A model generated the notes under the pieces. It did no database searches, was not told the DNA's origin, and saw only the letters and a list, made by a program, of their open reading frames with translations. From positions 1 to 64,000 of the forward strand of contig NZ_NWSQ01000006.1 of NCBI RefSeq assembly GCF_002531725.1: 64,000 nt of DNA, in the 5' to 3' direction. Of the stretch, positions 27,496-36,752 are shown in pieces. Numbering within the stretch: position 1 is the stretch's first letter; each line of letters starts with the position of its first letter. The position numbers and the translations under genes were made by a program. This DNA comes from Rhizobium sp. L43 (GTDB taxonomy: Bacteria; Pseudomonadota; Alphaproteobacteria; Rhizobiales; Rhizobiaceae).

Positions 27496-28449
27496 ATGGC
27501 AAAAAGATCCGAGACTCCTGCACGGCTCGACGATGCGGCGCGGGCCGGCTGGCTCTATTACGTCGCCGGGCGCACCCAGGACGAAATTGCCGCCTCGATG
27601 GGTATCTCGCGGCAATCGGCGCAGCGGCTGGTGTCGCTTGCGGTCGCCGAGCGTCTGATCAAGGTGCGGCTCGATCATCCCATTGCTGCCTGTCTTGAAC
27701 TCGCCGAACAGTTGCGGCGAAAATTCGGACTGAAACATGTGGAGGTGGTGCCGAGTGATCCGGGTTCGTCGTCGACCACCGTCGGAATCGCCGAGGCGGC
27801 GGCAGCCGAGATCGAGCGCTGGCTGAAGCGACCGGAGCCGATCGTGCTTGCGGTCGGCACCGGCCGCACGCTGAAGGCGGCTGTCGACCAGCTTCCGGTG
27901 ATCGAATGTCCCAATCACCGCATCGTTTCGCTGACCGGCAATATCGCACCGGACGGATCGGCGGCCTATTACAACGTCATCTTCAGCATGGCGGATGCGG
28001 TGAAGGCGCGGCACTTTCCGATGCCGCTGCCGGTGCTCGTCACCTCGGCCGAGGAGCGGGAGCTGCTGCACGGCCAGCAGCTGGTGCGCTCGACGCTCGA
28101 CATGAGCGCCCAGGCCGACGTCACCTTCGTCGGCATCGGCGAGCTTGGCATCGACGGTCCGCTCTGCGTCGACGGCTTTCTCGAGAAGGACGAGATGATG
28201 GAGCTGATGCGCGGCGGCGCCGTCGGCGAGATCTGCGGCTGGATCTTCGATGTCGACGGCAGGTTGCTCGATAACCCGATCAACGAGCGCGTCGCATCGG
28301 CGCCGATCCCGTCCCGCGATGCGTCGATGGTCGTCGGACTGGCCAAGGGGAAGCGGAAATTCAAGGCGATCAGGGCGGCCGTGGTCGGCCATCAGATCAA
28401 CGGGCTCATCACCGATGAAGACACTGCTGAGTTTTTGCTCAAGAACTGA
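27496..28449 (+). CDS. SorC/DeoR family sugar-binding transcriptional regulator
   Basis: A 317-residue SorC-family regulator: N-terminal helix-turn-helix (YYVAGRTQDEIAASMGISRQ and following, about residues 18-50) and a sugar-phosphate-binding C-terminal domain with VGTGRT near 123 and VTSAEE near 184. It sits at the head of the smoEFGK-mtlK polyol operon in the same orientation with a 145-base gap holding a good promoter and three TGAGC/GCTCA inverted repeats. It is the likely local regulator of polyol uptake, as the corresponding gene is in S. meliloti. Confidence 0.88.
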   Translation: MAKRSETPARLDDAARAGWLYYVAGRTQDEIAASMGISRQSAQRLVSLAVAERLIKVRLDHPIAACLELAEQLRRKFGLKHVEVVPSDPGSSSTTVGIAEAAAAEIERWLKRPEPIVLAVGTGRTLKAAVDQLPVIECPNHRIVSLTGNIAPDGSAAYYNVIFSMADAVKARHFPMPLPVLVTSAEERELLHGQQLVRSTLDMSAQADVTFVGIGELGIDGPLCVDGFLEKDEMMELMRGGAVGEICGWIFDVDGRLLDNPINERVASAPIPSRDASMVVGLAKGKRKFKAIRAAVVGHQINGLITDEDTAEFLLKN

Positions 28450-28456
28450 GCAAAAA
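28432..28456. promoter_or_regulatory. Inverted repeat at the end of the SorC gene (operator or terminator)
   Basis: TTTTTGCTCA at 28432-28441 and TGAGCAAAAA at 28447-28456 form a perfect 10-bp-arm repeat with a 5-base loop, overlapping the stop codon of the SorC gene. It has the same half-site (TGAGC) as two repeats nearer the smoE promoter, so it could be an operator; a bidirectional terminator is the alternative. Confidence 0.5.
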
Positions 28457-28516
28457 ATTCTTATTTAAAATCAACAGCATAAATGTGTCCTTCGGCATTG
28501 CAGCAACGATTGCCGA

Positions 28517-28570
28517 TTGACATTTTGCGCCGTATGGTGAGTAATTGCTCATGAGCGAAGCGAATGCTCA
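28517..28570 (+). promoter_or_regulatory. smoE promoter with two TGAGC-type inverted repeats
   Basis: A consensus -35 TTGACA (28517-28522) and -10-like AGTAAT (28540-28545) are 17 bases apart. TGAG-N6-CTCA at 28538-28551 overlaps the -10, and TGAGC-N9-GCTCA at 28552-28570 follows it. These are plausible SorC operator sites positioned to block or guide polymerase. Confidence 0.6.
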
Positions 28571-28594
28571 CACCCCATCTTCTGGGAGGAAGAT

Positions 28595-29905
28595 ATGACA
28601 TTGAGAACTTTTCTGCTGGGCGCCTGCTCAGCGCTGGCGTTTGCCGGCATGGCTTCGGCCGAGACGCTGACAATCGCAACCGTGAACAACGGTGACATGA
28701 TCCGGATGCAGAAGCTGACGGATGATTTCAAGGCGAAGAATCCCGGCATCGACCTTGAATGGGTAACCCTCGAAGAAAACGTGCTGCGCCAGAAGGTCAC
28801 GACTGACATCGCGACCAAGGGCGGCCAGTACGACGTTCTGACCATCGGCACTTATGAGGTTCCGATCTGGGCAAAACAGGGCTGGCTGGTGCCGCTCGAC
28901 AATCTCGGCGCCAACTACGACGTCGACGACCTGCTGCCGGCGATCCGCAGCGGCCTGACCCTGGACGGCAAGCTCTATGCGGCCCCGTTCTACGGCGAAA
29001 GCTCGATGGTCATGTACCGCAAGGACCTGTTCGACGCCGCCGGCCTGAAGATGCCCGACGCTCCGACCTGGGACTTCATTGCGGACGCTGCCCGCAAGAT
29101 CACCAACAAGGACAAGGAAGTCTACGGCATCTGCCTGCGCGGCAAGGCCGGCTGGGGCGAGAACATGGCCTTCCTGACGGCCATGTCCAACTCCTTCGGC
29201 GCGCGCTGGTTCGATGAAAAGTGGAAGCCGCAGTTCGATCAGCCCGAGTGGAAGGACACGCCCGACTTCTACGTCAAGCTGATGAAGGATGCCGGTCCTC
29301 CGGGCGCTTCCTCCAACGGCTTCAACGAGAACCTGGCGCTCTTCCAGACCGGCAAGTGCGGCATGTGGATCGATGCGACCGTCGCGGCTTCCTTCGTCAG
29401 CAACCCGAAGGAATCGACCGTCGCCGACAAGGTCGGCTTCGCGCTCGCTCCGGACAAGGGCCTCGGCAAGCGCGGTAACTGGCTGTGGGCCTGGAGCCTC
29501 GCCATCCCGGCGGGTTCGCAGAAGGCCGAAGCGGCCGAGAAGTTCGTCGCCTGGGCCACGAGCAAGGATTACACCAACCTCGTTGCCGAGAAGGAAGGCT
29601 GGCTGAATGCACCTCCTGGCACCCGCAGCTCGCTCTATGCGAATGCGGAGTACCAGAAGGCCGCTCCCTTCGCCAAGACGACGCTCGACTCGATCAACTC
29701 GGCCGACCCGAGTAAGCCGACCGTCAAGCCGGTCCCCTATGTCGGCGTCCAGTTCGTGGCGATCCCGGAATTCCAGGGTATCGGCACGGCGGTGGGTCAG
29801 CAGTTCTCGGCAGCGCTTGCCGGCCAGATTTCGGTCGAACAGGCTCTGCAGAGCGCACAGCAGCTGGCAACCCGCGAAATGACCAAGGCCGGCTACATCA
29901 AATAA
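28595..29905 (+). CDS. smoE: Polyol (sorbitol/mannitol) ABC transporter substrate-binding protein
   Basis: A 436-residue extracellular solute-binding protein of family 1 with a signal peptide ending FAGMASA (about residue 22). Landmarks are TIATVNNGDM at the mature N-terminus, GQYDVLTIGTYEVPIW (about 78-93) and AAPFYGESSMVMYRKDLF (about 128-145). It matches the SmoE group, which captures sorbitol, mannitol and related polyols in the periplasm. A strong GGGAGGAAG ribosome site precedes ATG 28595. It is first in the smoEFGK-mtlK operon and is followed by a hairpin, consistent with high expression relative to the permeases. Confidence 0.9.
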   Translation: MTLRTFLLGACSALAFAGMASAETLTIATVNNGDMIRMQKLTDDFKAKNPGIDLEWVTLEENVLRQKVTTDIATKGGQYDVLTIGTYEVPIWAKQGWLVPLDNLGANYDVDDLLPAIRSGLTLDGKLYAAPFYGESSMVMYRKDLFDAAGLKMPDAPTWDFIADAARKITNKDKEVYGICLRGKAGWGENMAFLTAMSNSFGARWFDEKWKPQFDQPEWKDTPDFYVKLMKDAGPPGASSNGFNENLALFQTGKCGMWIDATVAASFVSNPKESTVADKVGFALAPDKGLGKRGNWLWAWSLAIPAGSQKAEAAEKFVAWATSKDYTNLVAEKEGWLNAPPGTRSSLYANAEYQKAAPFAKTTLDSINSADPSKPTVKPVPYVGVQFVAIPEFQGIGTAVGQQFSAALAGQISVEQALQSAQQLATREMTKAGYIK

Positions 29906-29918
29906 CACCTCCCGAGCA

Positions 29919-29946
29919 AGGGGCGGATTCTTGACACTCCGCCCCT
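29919..29946 (+). terminator. Hairpin after smoE (attenuator-like)
   Basis: AGGGGCGGA at 29919-29927 pairs with TCCGCCCCT at 29938-29946, a perfect 9-bp stem. It lies in the 137-base gap between the binding-protein and permease genes and has no T-run. It is likely an RNA-stabilising or partial-termination element. Confidence 0.6.
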
Positions 29947-30042
29947 CTGGGCCGCCGATTGCCCGAACTGCATCGGCGGCCTCTTTTTCAGACCAAGCTT
30001 TCCTGCGGCCGCTCCCCGCTTCAGTCCAGATCGGTGATTGCC

Positions 30043-30915
30043 ATGGCAACCTTACATACCCGCTCCGCTGCGCGCCTGATGATTGCGCCCTCCGTGCTGC
30101 TGCTCTTTGCGTGGATGATCGTCCCGCTTGTGATGACGATCTATTTCTCGCTGCTAAACTACAATCTGCTCAGCCCGGGCATGGAGAGCTTCGTCGGTTT
30201 CCTGAACTACGAATATTTCCTGTCCGACCCGGCCTTCTTCGCGGCGCTGATCAATACGCTGCTGCTCGTCGCCGGCGTTCTGTTGATCACCGTCATCGGC
30301 GGCATCGCCTTTGCGCTGCTGCTCGACCAGCCGATGTACGGCCAGGGCATCGTGCGCATCCTGGTGATTGCGCCGTTCTTCGTCATGCCGACGGTGGCAG
30401 CACTGGTCTGGAAGAATATGTTCATGAATCCGGTCAACGGCTTGTTTGCGCATCTTGCCAAGGCGCTCGGCCTGCAGCCGATCGACTGGCTGGCCAATGC
30501 GCCGCTGTTTTCCGTCATTCTCATCGTCGCCTGGCAATGGCTGCCCTTTGCCACCCTCATCATGCTGACGGCGCTGCAGTCGCTCGATGAGGAGCAGAAG
30601 GAAGCCTCCGAAATGGACGGCGCCGGGCCGATCTCGAAATTCATCTATATCATCCTGCCGCACATGGCCCGCGCCATCACCGTGGTGATCCTGATCCAGA
30701 CGATCTTCCTGCTTTCGGTCTTCGCCGAAATCCTCGTCACCACCAATGGCGGGCCGGGCACCGACAGCACCAATCTCACCTATCTCGTCTATGCCCAGGC
30801 CCTGCTGCAGTTCGATATCGGCGGCGCTTCGGCCGGCGGCATCGTGGCTGTTATCCTCGCCAATATCGTTGCGATCTTCCTTGTCCGCCTCGTCGGCAAG
30901 AATCTGGAGGCTTGA
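30043..30915 (+). CDS. smoF: Polyol ABC transporter permease
   Basis: A 290-residue MalF-type inner-membrane permease with six predicted helices and the conserved cytoplasmic EAA-type loop (KEASEMDGAGPISKFIYI, about residues 186-203) that contacts the ATPase. ATG 30043 begins MATLHTRSA with a short cytoplasmic N-terminus; upstream in-frame starts would add a polar stretch in the intergenic hairpin region. The next gene begins two bases after its stop. Confidence 0.9.
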   Translation: MATLHTRSAARLMIAPSVLLLFAWMIVPLVMTIYFSLLNYNLLSPGMESFVGFLNYEYFLSDPAFFAALINTLLLVAGVLLITVIGGIAFALLLDQPMYGQGIVRILVIAPFFVMPTVAALVWKNMFMNPVNGLFAHLAKALGLQPIDWLANAPLFSVILIVAWQWLPFATLIMLTALQSLDEEQKEASEMDGAGPISKFIYIILPHMARAITVVILIQTIFLLSVFAEILVTTNGGPGTDSTNLTYLVYAQALLQFDIGGASAGGIVAVILANIVAIFLVRLVGKNLEA

Positions 30916-30916
30916 G

Positions 30917-31747
30917 ATGGCCAGAAAAGTCACAACGAAGCGCAAGCTCATCGTCACCGCGATCGCCTGGACGCTCGGCATCCTGATCTTCTTTCCGATT
31001 CTGTGGACCTTTCTCACCAGCTTCAAGTCGGAGGCCGACGCCATCGCCTCGCCGCCGCAGTTCCTGTTGTTCCATTGGACGACGGAGAACTACGCCGAGG
31101 TTCAGAGCCGGTCGAATTATCTCAGCCACTTCATGAACTCGGTGATCATCTCCTTCGGCTCGACGCTGATCGGCCTGATCATCGCCATTCCGGCCGCCTG
31201 GGCGATGGCGTTTTCGCCGACCAAGCGGACCAAGGACGTGCTGATGTGGATGCTGTCGACCAAGATGATGCCGCCTGTGGGTGCGCTGATCCCGATCTAT
31301 CTGCTGTTTCGCAATTCGGGCCTGCTCGATACGCGCATCGGCCTGGTGATTGTGCTGACGCTGATCAATCTGCCGATCATCGTCTGGATGCTCTACACCT
31401 ATTTCAAGGAAATCCCCGGCGAAATCCTCGAAGCGGCACGCATGGACGGGGCATCGCTGATGAAGGAGATCGTTTATGTGCTGACGCCGATGGCGGTGCC
31501 CGGCATTGCCTCGACGCTGCTTTTGAACATCATCCTTGCCTGGAACGAGGCGTTCTGGACGCTCAACCTCACCGCCTCGAAGGCGGCGCCGCTGACGGCC
31601 TTCATCGCCTCCTATTCCAGCCCGGAGGGCCTGTTCTATGCCAAGCTCTCGGCTGCATCGACGATGGCGATCGCGCCGATCCTGATCCTTGGCTGGTTCA
31701 GCCAGAAACAACTCGTCCGCGGCCTGACCTTCGGCGCTGTGAAATAA
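30917..31747 (+). CDS. smoG: Polyol ABC transporter permease
   Basis: A 276-residue MalG-type permease with six helices and the EAA-type loop EAARMDGASLMKEIVYV (about residues 171-187). It pairs with SmoF to form the channel. Its ATG follows the smoF TGA by one base (TGAGATG), indicating translational coupling. The C-terminus SQKQLVRGLTFGAVK is typical of this subunit. Confidence 0.9.
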   Translation: MARKVTTKRKLIVTAIAWTLGILIFFPILWTFLTSFKSEADAIASPPQFLLFHWTTENYAEVQSRSNYLSHFMNSVIISFGSTLIGLIIAIPAAWAMAFSPTKRTKDVLMWMLSTKMMPPVGALIPIYLLFRNSGLLDTRIGLVIVLTLINLPIIVWMLYTYFKEIPGEILEAARMDGASLMKEIVYVLTPMAVPGIASTLLLNIILAWNEAFWTLNLTASKAAPLTAFIASYSSPEGLFYAKLSAASTMAIAPILILGWFSQKQLVRGLTFGAVK

Positions 31748-31764
31748 GATAAAGGGAGAGAAAC

Positions 31765-32763
31765 ATGGGCAGCATTACCCTTCAGAAGGTTTCCAAGGTC
31801 TTCGGCGAAGCCAAGGTCATCCCGTCGATCGATCTCGACATCAAGGACGGCGAGTTCGTCGTCTTCGTTGGCCCGTCCGGCTGCGGCAAATCCACACTGC
31901 TCAGGCTGATTGCCGGGCTCGAGGACGTCTCCGGCGGCAAGATCGTCATCGACGGCCGGGACGCCACCGAAAAGGCGCCCTCGGAGCGCGGCCTTGCCAT
32001 GGTGTTCCAGTCTTACGCGCTCTATCCGCATATGAGCGTGCGCAACAACATCGCCTTCCCGCTGAAGATGGCGGGCGTCGACAAGGCGGAGATCGACCGC
32101 AAGGTGACGGATGCCGCCCGGGTGCTGAACCTTACCGACTATCTCGAACGCAAGCCACGCCAGCTGTCCGGCGGTCAGCGCCAGCGCGTGGCGATCGGCC
32201 GCGCCATCGTGCGTCAGCCTTCGGCCTTCCTGTTCGACGAACCGTTGTCGAACCTCGATGCGGCGCTGCGCGTCAACATGCGCCTCGAAATCAGCGAGTT
32301 GCACCAGCAGCTGAAGACGACGATGGTCTACGTCACCCACGACCAGGTCGAGGCGATGACCATGGCCGACAAGATCGTCGTGTTGAACAGAGGCAATATC
32401 GAGCAGGTCGGCTCGCCGCTCGAACTCTATAGCCGCCCGCGCAACCTCTTCGTCGCCGGCTTCATCGGCTCGCCGAAGATGAATTTCATCAAGGGCCAGA
32501 ACGCCACCCAGCTTGGGGCGCATACAATCGGCATCCGTCCCGAACATATGCTGCTGTCGATGGAGAGCGGTGACTGGAAGGGCAGGGTCGTGGTCGCCGA
32601 ACATCTCGGTTCCGACACTTTCCTGCATATCGATGCCGATGGCATCGGCATGGTGACGGCGCGCGGCAGCGGCGATTTCGCCGCAAAGGCCGGTGATACG
32701 GTCTATCTGACGCCCGACCGTTCGCGTATTCACAAATTCAACGAGGGCGGTCTTGCCATCTGA
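31765..32763 (+). CDS. smoK: Polyol ABC transporter ATP-binding protein
   Basis: A 332-residue MalK/UgpC-type ATPase: Walker [10 protein letters not shown] (about residues 36-44), Q-loop in [10 protein letters not shown], signature LSGGQRQRV (about 134), Walker [12 protein letters not shown], switch His in VTHDQVEAM, then a C-terminal TOBE-like domain (GIRPEHML). It powers SmoFG. ATG 31765 follows AAAGGGAGAG. In this operon the dehydrogenase mtlK follows after 84 bases, with no smoS between them. Confidence 0.92.
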   Translation: MGSITLQKVSKVFGEAKVIPSIDLDIKDGEFVVFVGPSGCGKSTLLRLIAGLEDVSGGKIVIDGRDATEKAPSERGLAMVFQSYALYPHMSVRNNIAFPLKMAGVDKAEIDRKVTDAARVLNLTDYLERKPRQLSGGQRQRVAIGRAIVRQPSAFLFDEPLSNLDAALRVNMRLEISELHQQLKTTMVYVTHDQVEAMTMADKIVVLNRGNIEQVGSPLELYSRPRNLFVAGFIGSPKMNFIKGQNATQLGAHTIGIRPEHMLLSMESGDWKGRVVVAEHLGSDTFLHIDADGIGMVTARGSGDFAAKAGDTVYLTPDRSRIHKFNEGGLAI

Positions 32764-32847
32764 GGCGGACTGCCGGGCTGGGGGCAGGCATGTGAGCCGG
32801 ACGATGGCGCCCGGCCGTCTCGGCAAGACCTTCAAGAGGACTGGAAC

Positions 32848-34326
32848 ATGACGTGCAAATTATCGCTGGCAACGCTTTCGGATGTGGCGCGCACGGCGGC
32901 CATCCCTGGATACGACAGGGCGTCGCTGAAAGCCGGCATCGTGCACTTCGGCGTCGGCAACTTCCACCGTGCCCATCAGGCGATCTATCTCGACGATCTT
33001 TTCAATGCGGGCACGGATCACGACTGGGCGATCGTCGGCGCCGGCGTGCTGCCGTCGGATGCCGCCATGCGCGAAAAGCTTGCGGCACAGGATTTCCTGA
33101 CGACGGTGGTCGAGCAGGACAACAACAAAACCGCGGCGCGCGTCACTGCGCCGATGATCGACATCCTGCCGGTCGGCGATCCCGCCGCGATCATCGCCAG
33201 GCTCGCCGATCCCGAGATCCGCATCGTTTCGCTGACGATCACCGAGGGCGGTTATTTCATCGATGCATCGGGCCGATTCAATCCGGCCCATCCGGCGATT
33301 GCCGCCGACGGGCAGAATCCCGACGCGCCGAAGACGGTGTTCGGCCTGATCGTTGCCGGCCTGAAGGCACGCAAGACCAGGGGTATCGGTCCCTTCACCG
33401 TCATGTCCTGCGACAATATTCCCCATAACGGCATCGTCACCGCCAATGCCGTGGTCGGCACGGCCGCCCTTTCGGATCCTGGTTTTGCCGACTGGATCCG
33501 GGCAAATGTCGCCTTCCCGAATGCGATGGTCGACCGCATCACGCCGGCGACCGGTCAGCGGGAGATCGATTTCCTCAGGGACAATTTTGAGATCGAGGAC
33601 AATTGGCCGGTTTATTGCGAGGAATTCAAGCAGTGGGTGCTGGAGGACAAGTTCACCGCCGGCCGCCCGGCGCTGGAAAAGGTCGGCGTCACCTTCGTTG
33701 CCGATGTCACGCCCTACGAGCATATGAAGATCCGCATCCTCAATGGCGGGCATGCCGCGATCGCCTATCCGGCGGCGCTGATGGATATTCATTTCGTCCA
33801 TGATTCCATGGAGGATCCGCTCATTCGCGCTTTCCTTGCCAAGCTCGAAAACGACGAGATCATTCCGATCGTGCCGCCGGTGCCGAACACGTCGCTGACC
33901 GAGTATTTCGCCCTGATCGAACATCGCCTGCTCAATCCGAAGATTGCCGACACCATTCCGCGGCTGGCGCAGGACGGTTCGAACCGCCAGCCGAAATTCA
34001 TCCTGCCGTCGACGCTCGACAATCTGCGCCAGGGCAAGGATGTCGTCGGCCTGGCGCTGGTTTCTGCACTCTGGTGCCGTTATTTCGCCGGCAAGACCGA
34101 CAGCGGCAAGGATATCGTCTTCAACGACGCCAGCGCCGATCGCCTGCATGCGGCGGCGCTGAAAGCCAAGGACGATCCGTCAGCCTTCCTCGTCGACGAT
34201 ATTTTCGGCGAAGTGGCGAAATCAGAACTTTTCCGCAAGCGTTTTGCCCATGCGCTCAAAACCCTGTGGGAAAAAGGCACGCGGGAGACGCTGCAACTCT
34301 ATCTCGACGGCGAGCTCGCAGTGTAA
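32848..34326 (+). CDS. mtlK: Polyol dehydrogenase, mannitol 2-dehydrogenase family
   Basis: A 492-residue long-chain polyol dehydrogenase. The NAD-binding segment GVGNFHRAHQ is at about residues 36-45. The family catalytic Lys and following Asn/His are in the KIRILNGGH segment (about 294-302). It oxidises D-mannitol to fructose and often D-arabitol or D-sorbitol, in the cytoplasm, NAD-dependently. It follows the smo transporter and precedes an HAD phosphatase and an FGGY kinase, so it probably handles several imported polyols, perhaps alone, because smoS is absent. Confidence 0.9.
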   Translation: MTCKLSLATLSDVARTAAIPGYDRASLKAGIVHFGVGNFHRAHQAIYLDDLFNAGTDHDWAIVGAGVLPSDAAMREKLAAQDFLTTVVEQDNNKTAARVTAPMIDILPVGDPAAIIARLADPEIRIVSLTITEGGYFIDASGRFNPAHPAIAADGQNPDAPKTVFGLIVAGLKARKTRGIGPFTVMSCDNIPHNGIVTANAVVGTAALSDPGFADWIRANVAFPNAMVDRITPATGQREIDFLRDNFEIEDNWPVYCEEFKQWVLEDKFTAGRPALEKVGVTFVADVTPYEHMKIRILNGGHAAIAYPAALMDIHFVHDSMEDPLIRAFLAKLENDEIIPIVPPVPNTSLTEYFALIEHRLLNPKIADTIPRLAQDGSNRQPKFILPSTLDNLRQGKDVVGLALVSALWCRYFAGKTDSGKDIVFNDASADRLHAAALKAKDDPSAFLVDDIFGEVAKSELFRKRFAHALKTLWEKGTRETLQLYLDGELAV

Positions 34327-34421
34327 GGGAATCCGGATGGCGGCATCCGCTGCCGTCATCCGTCCGGCCTTGCGAGCGAAGCGGGACGGTTGCGTGCGAA
34401 TTGAACTCAGGTGGGTCTTTC

Positions 34422-35111
34422 ATGGCTGATGCTGAACCACGGCTGGTCATCTTCGATTGCGACGGCGTGCTCGTCGATAGCGAGCCGATCTCGATCAGCG
34501 TGCTGGTCGCGGCGATGAACGATCTCGGCGTCTCGATCACCGAAGACCAGGCCTATGAGCGCTTTCTCGGCCGCAGCCTTTCGACGCTCATCGATACGCT
34601 GGAAGCCGAATTCAACGTCCACGCCGGCGAGGAATTTCTCGAGCGCATTCGCACCGATCTTTACGCCCGTTTTCGCACCGAACTGAAGCCGATCGACGGT
34701 ATCGCCGCGACGATCGACGGGCTCGGCGTTCCCTGCTGCGTCGCCTCGTCCAGTCAGATGGAGCGGATTCGGCTGTCGCTGTCCGTCACCGGGCTTCTCG
34801 ACAGGCTGCCGGACATCTTCAGCGCGACGATGGTCAAGCGCGGCAAACCGGCGCCAGATCTCTTCCTGCATGCGGCGCGTGAAATGCAGATCGAGCCGGT
34901 GCATTGTCTCGTCGTCGAGGACAGCCCGGCCGGCATTGCCGCCGCCAAGGCGGCCGGCATGACGGTGTTTGCCTTCACCGGCGGATCGCACGCCAACTTC
35001 GCCGGATATCGCGCCGAACTCGATCGTCTTTCGCCTGACGTGGTGTTTGACGCCATGCCGGATTTGATACACCTTGTCCGCAACCATAAGCTGGACGGGA
35101 CCAAGATTTGA
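34422..35111 (+). CDS. HAD superfamily sugar-phosphate phosphatase
   Basis: A 229-residue HAD hydrolase of the beta-phosphoglucomutase-like subfamily: nucleophile Asp in FDCDGVLVDSEP (about residues 11-22), motif II Ser in CVASSS (about 108), Lys in VKRGKPAP (about 142), and acidic motif IV in VVEDSPAGI (about 165). It would dephosphorylate a sugar or polyol phosphate. ATG 34422 is the natural N-terminus; a longer in-frame open region upstream lies within mtlK. The kinase start overlaps its TGA by one base (TGATG), so they are coupled. Confidence 0.87.
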   Translation: MADAEPRLVIFDCDGVLVDSEPISISVLVAAMNDLGVSITEDQAYERFLGRSLSTLIDTLEAEFNVHAGEEFLERIRTDLYARFRTELKPIDGIAATIDGLGVPCCVASSSQMERIRLSLSVTGLLDRLPDIFSATMVKRGKPAPDLFLHAAREMQIEPVHCLVVEDSPAGIAAAKAAGMTVFAFTGGSHANFAGYRAELDRLSPDVVFDAMPDLIHLVRNHKLDGTKI

Positions 35112-36694
35112 TGCGTGATCATGTGGTTGCGGTGGATATCGGCACGGGCAGTGCGCGCGCCGGCGTCTTCGATGCACGCGGCCGCCTGCTTGCCAAGGCC
35201 GAACATCCGATCGTGATGAACCGGCCGCGCGAAAACCATGCCGAGCACGATTCCGAGGATATCTGGTCCGCCGCCTGCACGGCGGTACGCCGGGCGATCG
35301 AGCAATCCGGTATTGCCGCGGCCGCGGTCGGAGCGATCGGCTTCGACGCCACATGCTCGCTCGTCGTGCGTGACGTCGAGGCCCGGCAGATCAGTGTTTC
35401 CACAGGCGGCGAGAGCCGTTTTGACACGATCGTCTGGCTCGATCACCGAGCGCTTAAGGAAGCCGATTTCTGCACCGCGACGGAACACCGGGTGCTCGAA
35501 CATTCCGGGCATGTGATGTCGCCCGAGATGGAAATGCCGAAGCTGATGTGGCTGAAGAAAAAGCTGCCCGCCACCTGGGAAAAGGCCGGCTATTTCTTCG
35601 ATCTCGCCGACTTCATGACGTGGAAGTCGACCGGGTCGCTTGCCCGTTCACGCTGCACGCTGACGGCGAAGTGGAACTATCTTGCCCATCTCGAAAAAGG
35701 CTGGCAGCACGATTTCCTGGAGCGGATCGGCCTCGAGGACCTTCAGGCGCGCGGCCACCTGCCGGATGAGACCACGCCTGTCGGAGGCAGCGTCGGCCGG
35801 CTGACAGCGGAAGCGGCCGAGGCGCTCGGGCTGACGACGGACTGCTGCGTTTCGGCCAGCATGATCGACGCCTTTGCCGGTGCGCTCGGTGCGCTCGGCG
35901 GCTACGCTGCCGATCCTGTAGAACGCGAGCGCCAGCTGGCGCTGATTGCCGGCACGTCGAGCTGCATCGTTGCCTTCTCCCGGGAACGCAAGCCGAGCCA
36001 TGGCATGTGGGGTCCCTATTACGAGGCGGTCTTCCCGCAATCCTGGCTGGTCGAGGCCGGGCAATCGGCAACCGGGGCACTGCTCGACCACATCGTGCGC
36101 ATGCATGCGGCCGGCGGCGAGCCGACGGCGGCCCTGCACCAGAAGATCGTCGCGCGCATTGCCGAATTGCGGGCCGAGGAGGGCGATGCCTTCGGCGCGC
36201 GGATTTTCGTGTTGCCGGATTTTCACGGCAACCGCTCGCCGCTCGCCGATCCGCATGCCGTCGGCGTCGTCAGCGGGCTGACGCTCGATAGCTCCTTCGA
36301 CGGTCTCTGCACGCTCTATTGGCGCACCGCCGTGGCGATTGCGCTCGGGATCCGCCACATCCTGGAGAAGATGAAGGAATACGGCTACGTGCCCGATACG
36401 CTGCATATTGCCGGCGGGCATGTGAAGAACCCGGTGTTGATGGAGCTCTACAGCGACGCCACCGGCTGCAAGGTCGTGGTGCCGAAGATGAACGAGGCGG
36501 TGCTGCTCGGCACGGCGATCGCGGCATCTGTCGCCTGCGGCTTGCATAGGGATCTGGCGGCAGCCGGCGAGGCGATGTATCCGGGCGGCGACGAACGGCT
36601 TCCCGATCAGGCGAAACAGGCGCTCTACGACCGCGACTACCGCCGTCTTCTCGCCATGCACCGGCACCGCGCCGAGCTGGAAACGATGGAATAG
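35111..36694 (+). CDS. FGGY family carbohydrate kinase, D-ribulokinase-like
   Basis: A 527-residue FGGY kinase with VDIGTGSARAGVFD at residues 7-20, DATCSLVVRD near 78, and a conserved C-terminal ATP-site segment AGGHVKNPVLMELYSDATG (about 437-455). The length and DATCSL segment favour the ribulokinase (FGGY/AraB-related) branch, which acts on D-ribulose or related ketopentoses, rather than the shorter xylulokinase or glycerol kinase branches. In this operon it would phosphorylate the ketose made by MtlK from ribitol or arabitol. ATG 35111 overlaps the HAD stop. The substrate is inferred. Confidence 0.83.
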   Translation: MRDHVVAVDIGTGSARAGVFDARGRLLAKAEHPIVMNRPRENHAEHDSEDIWSAACTAVRRAIEQSGIAAAAVGAIGFDATCSLVVRDVEARQISVSTGGESRFDTIVWLDHRALKEADFCTATEHRVLEHSGHVMSPEMEMPKLMWLKKKLPATWEKAGYFFDLADFMTWKSTGSLARSRCTLTAKWNYLAHLEKGWQHDFLERIGLEDLQARGHLPDETTPVGGSVGRLTAEAAEALGLTTDCCVSASMIDAFAGALGALGGYAADPVERERQLALIAGTSSCIVAFSRERKPSHGMWGPYYEAVFPQSWLVEAGQSATGALLDHIVRMHAAGGEPTAALHQKIVARIAELRAEEGDAFGARIFVLPDFHGNRSPLADPHAVGVVSGLTLDSSFDGLCTLYWRTAVAIALGIRHILEKMKEYGYVPDTLHIAGGHVKNPVLMELYSDATGCKVVVPKMNEAVLLGTAIAASVACGLHRDLAAAGEAMYPGGDERLPDQAKQALYDRDYRRLLAMHRHRAELETME

Positions 36695-36752
36695 AGCGCA
36701 GCCGCGTCTGTTCAGACGTGCCAAGGACGCTTTATCACCTTGAATCTGCTGC

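Noticed and set aside
34335..34362. GGATG/CATCC repeats after mtlK as a regulatory site
   Set aside because: Short overlapping repeats in GC-rich DNA with several alternative pairings; not distinguishable from chance.
36704..36718. Palindrome CGTCTGTTCAGACG between the FGGY kinase and RpiR genes as a terminator
   Set aside because: The stem is only five pairs with a normal loop and no T-run follows, so it is not reported as a feature.
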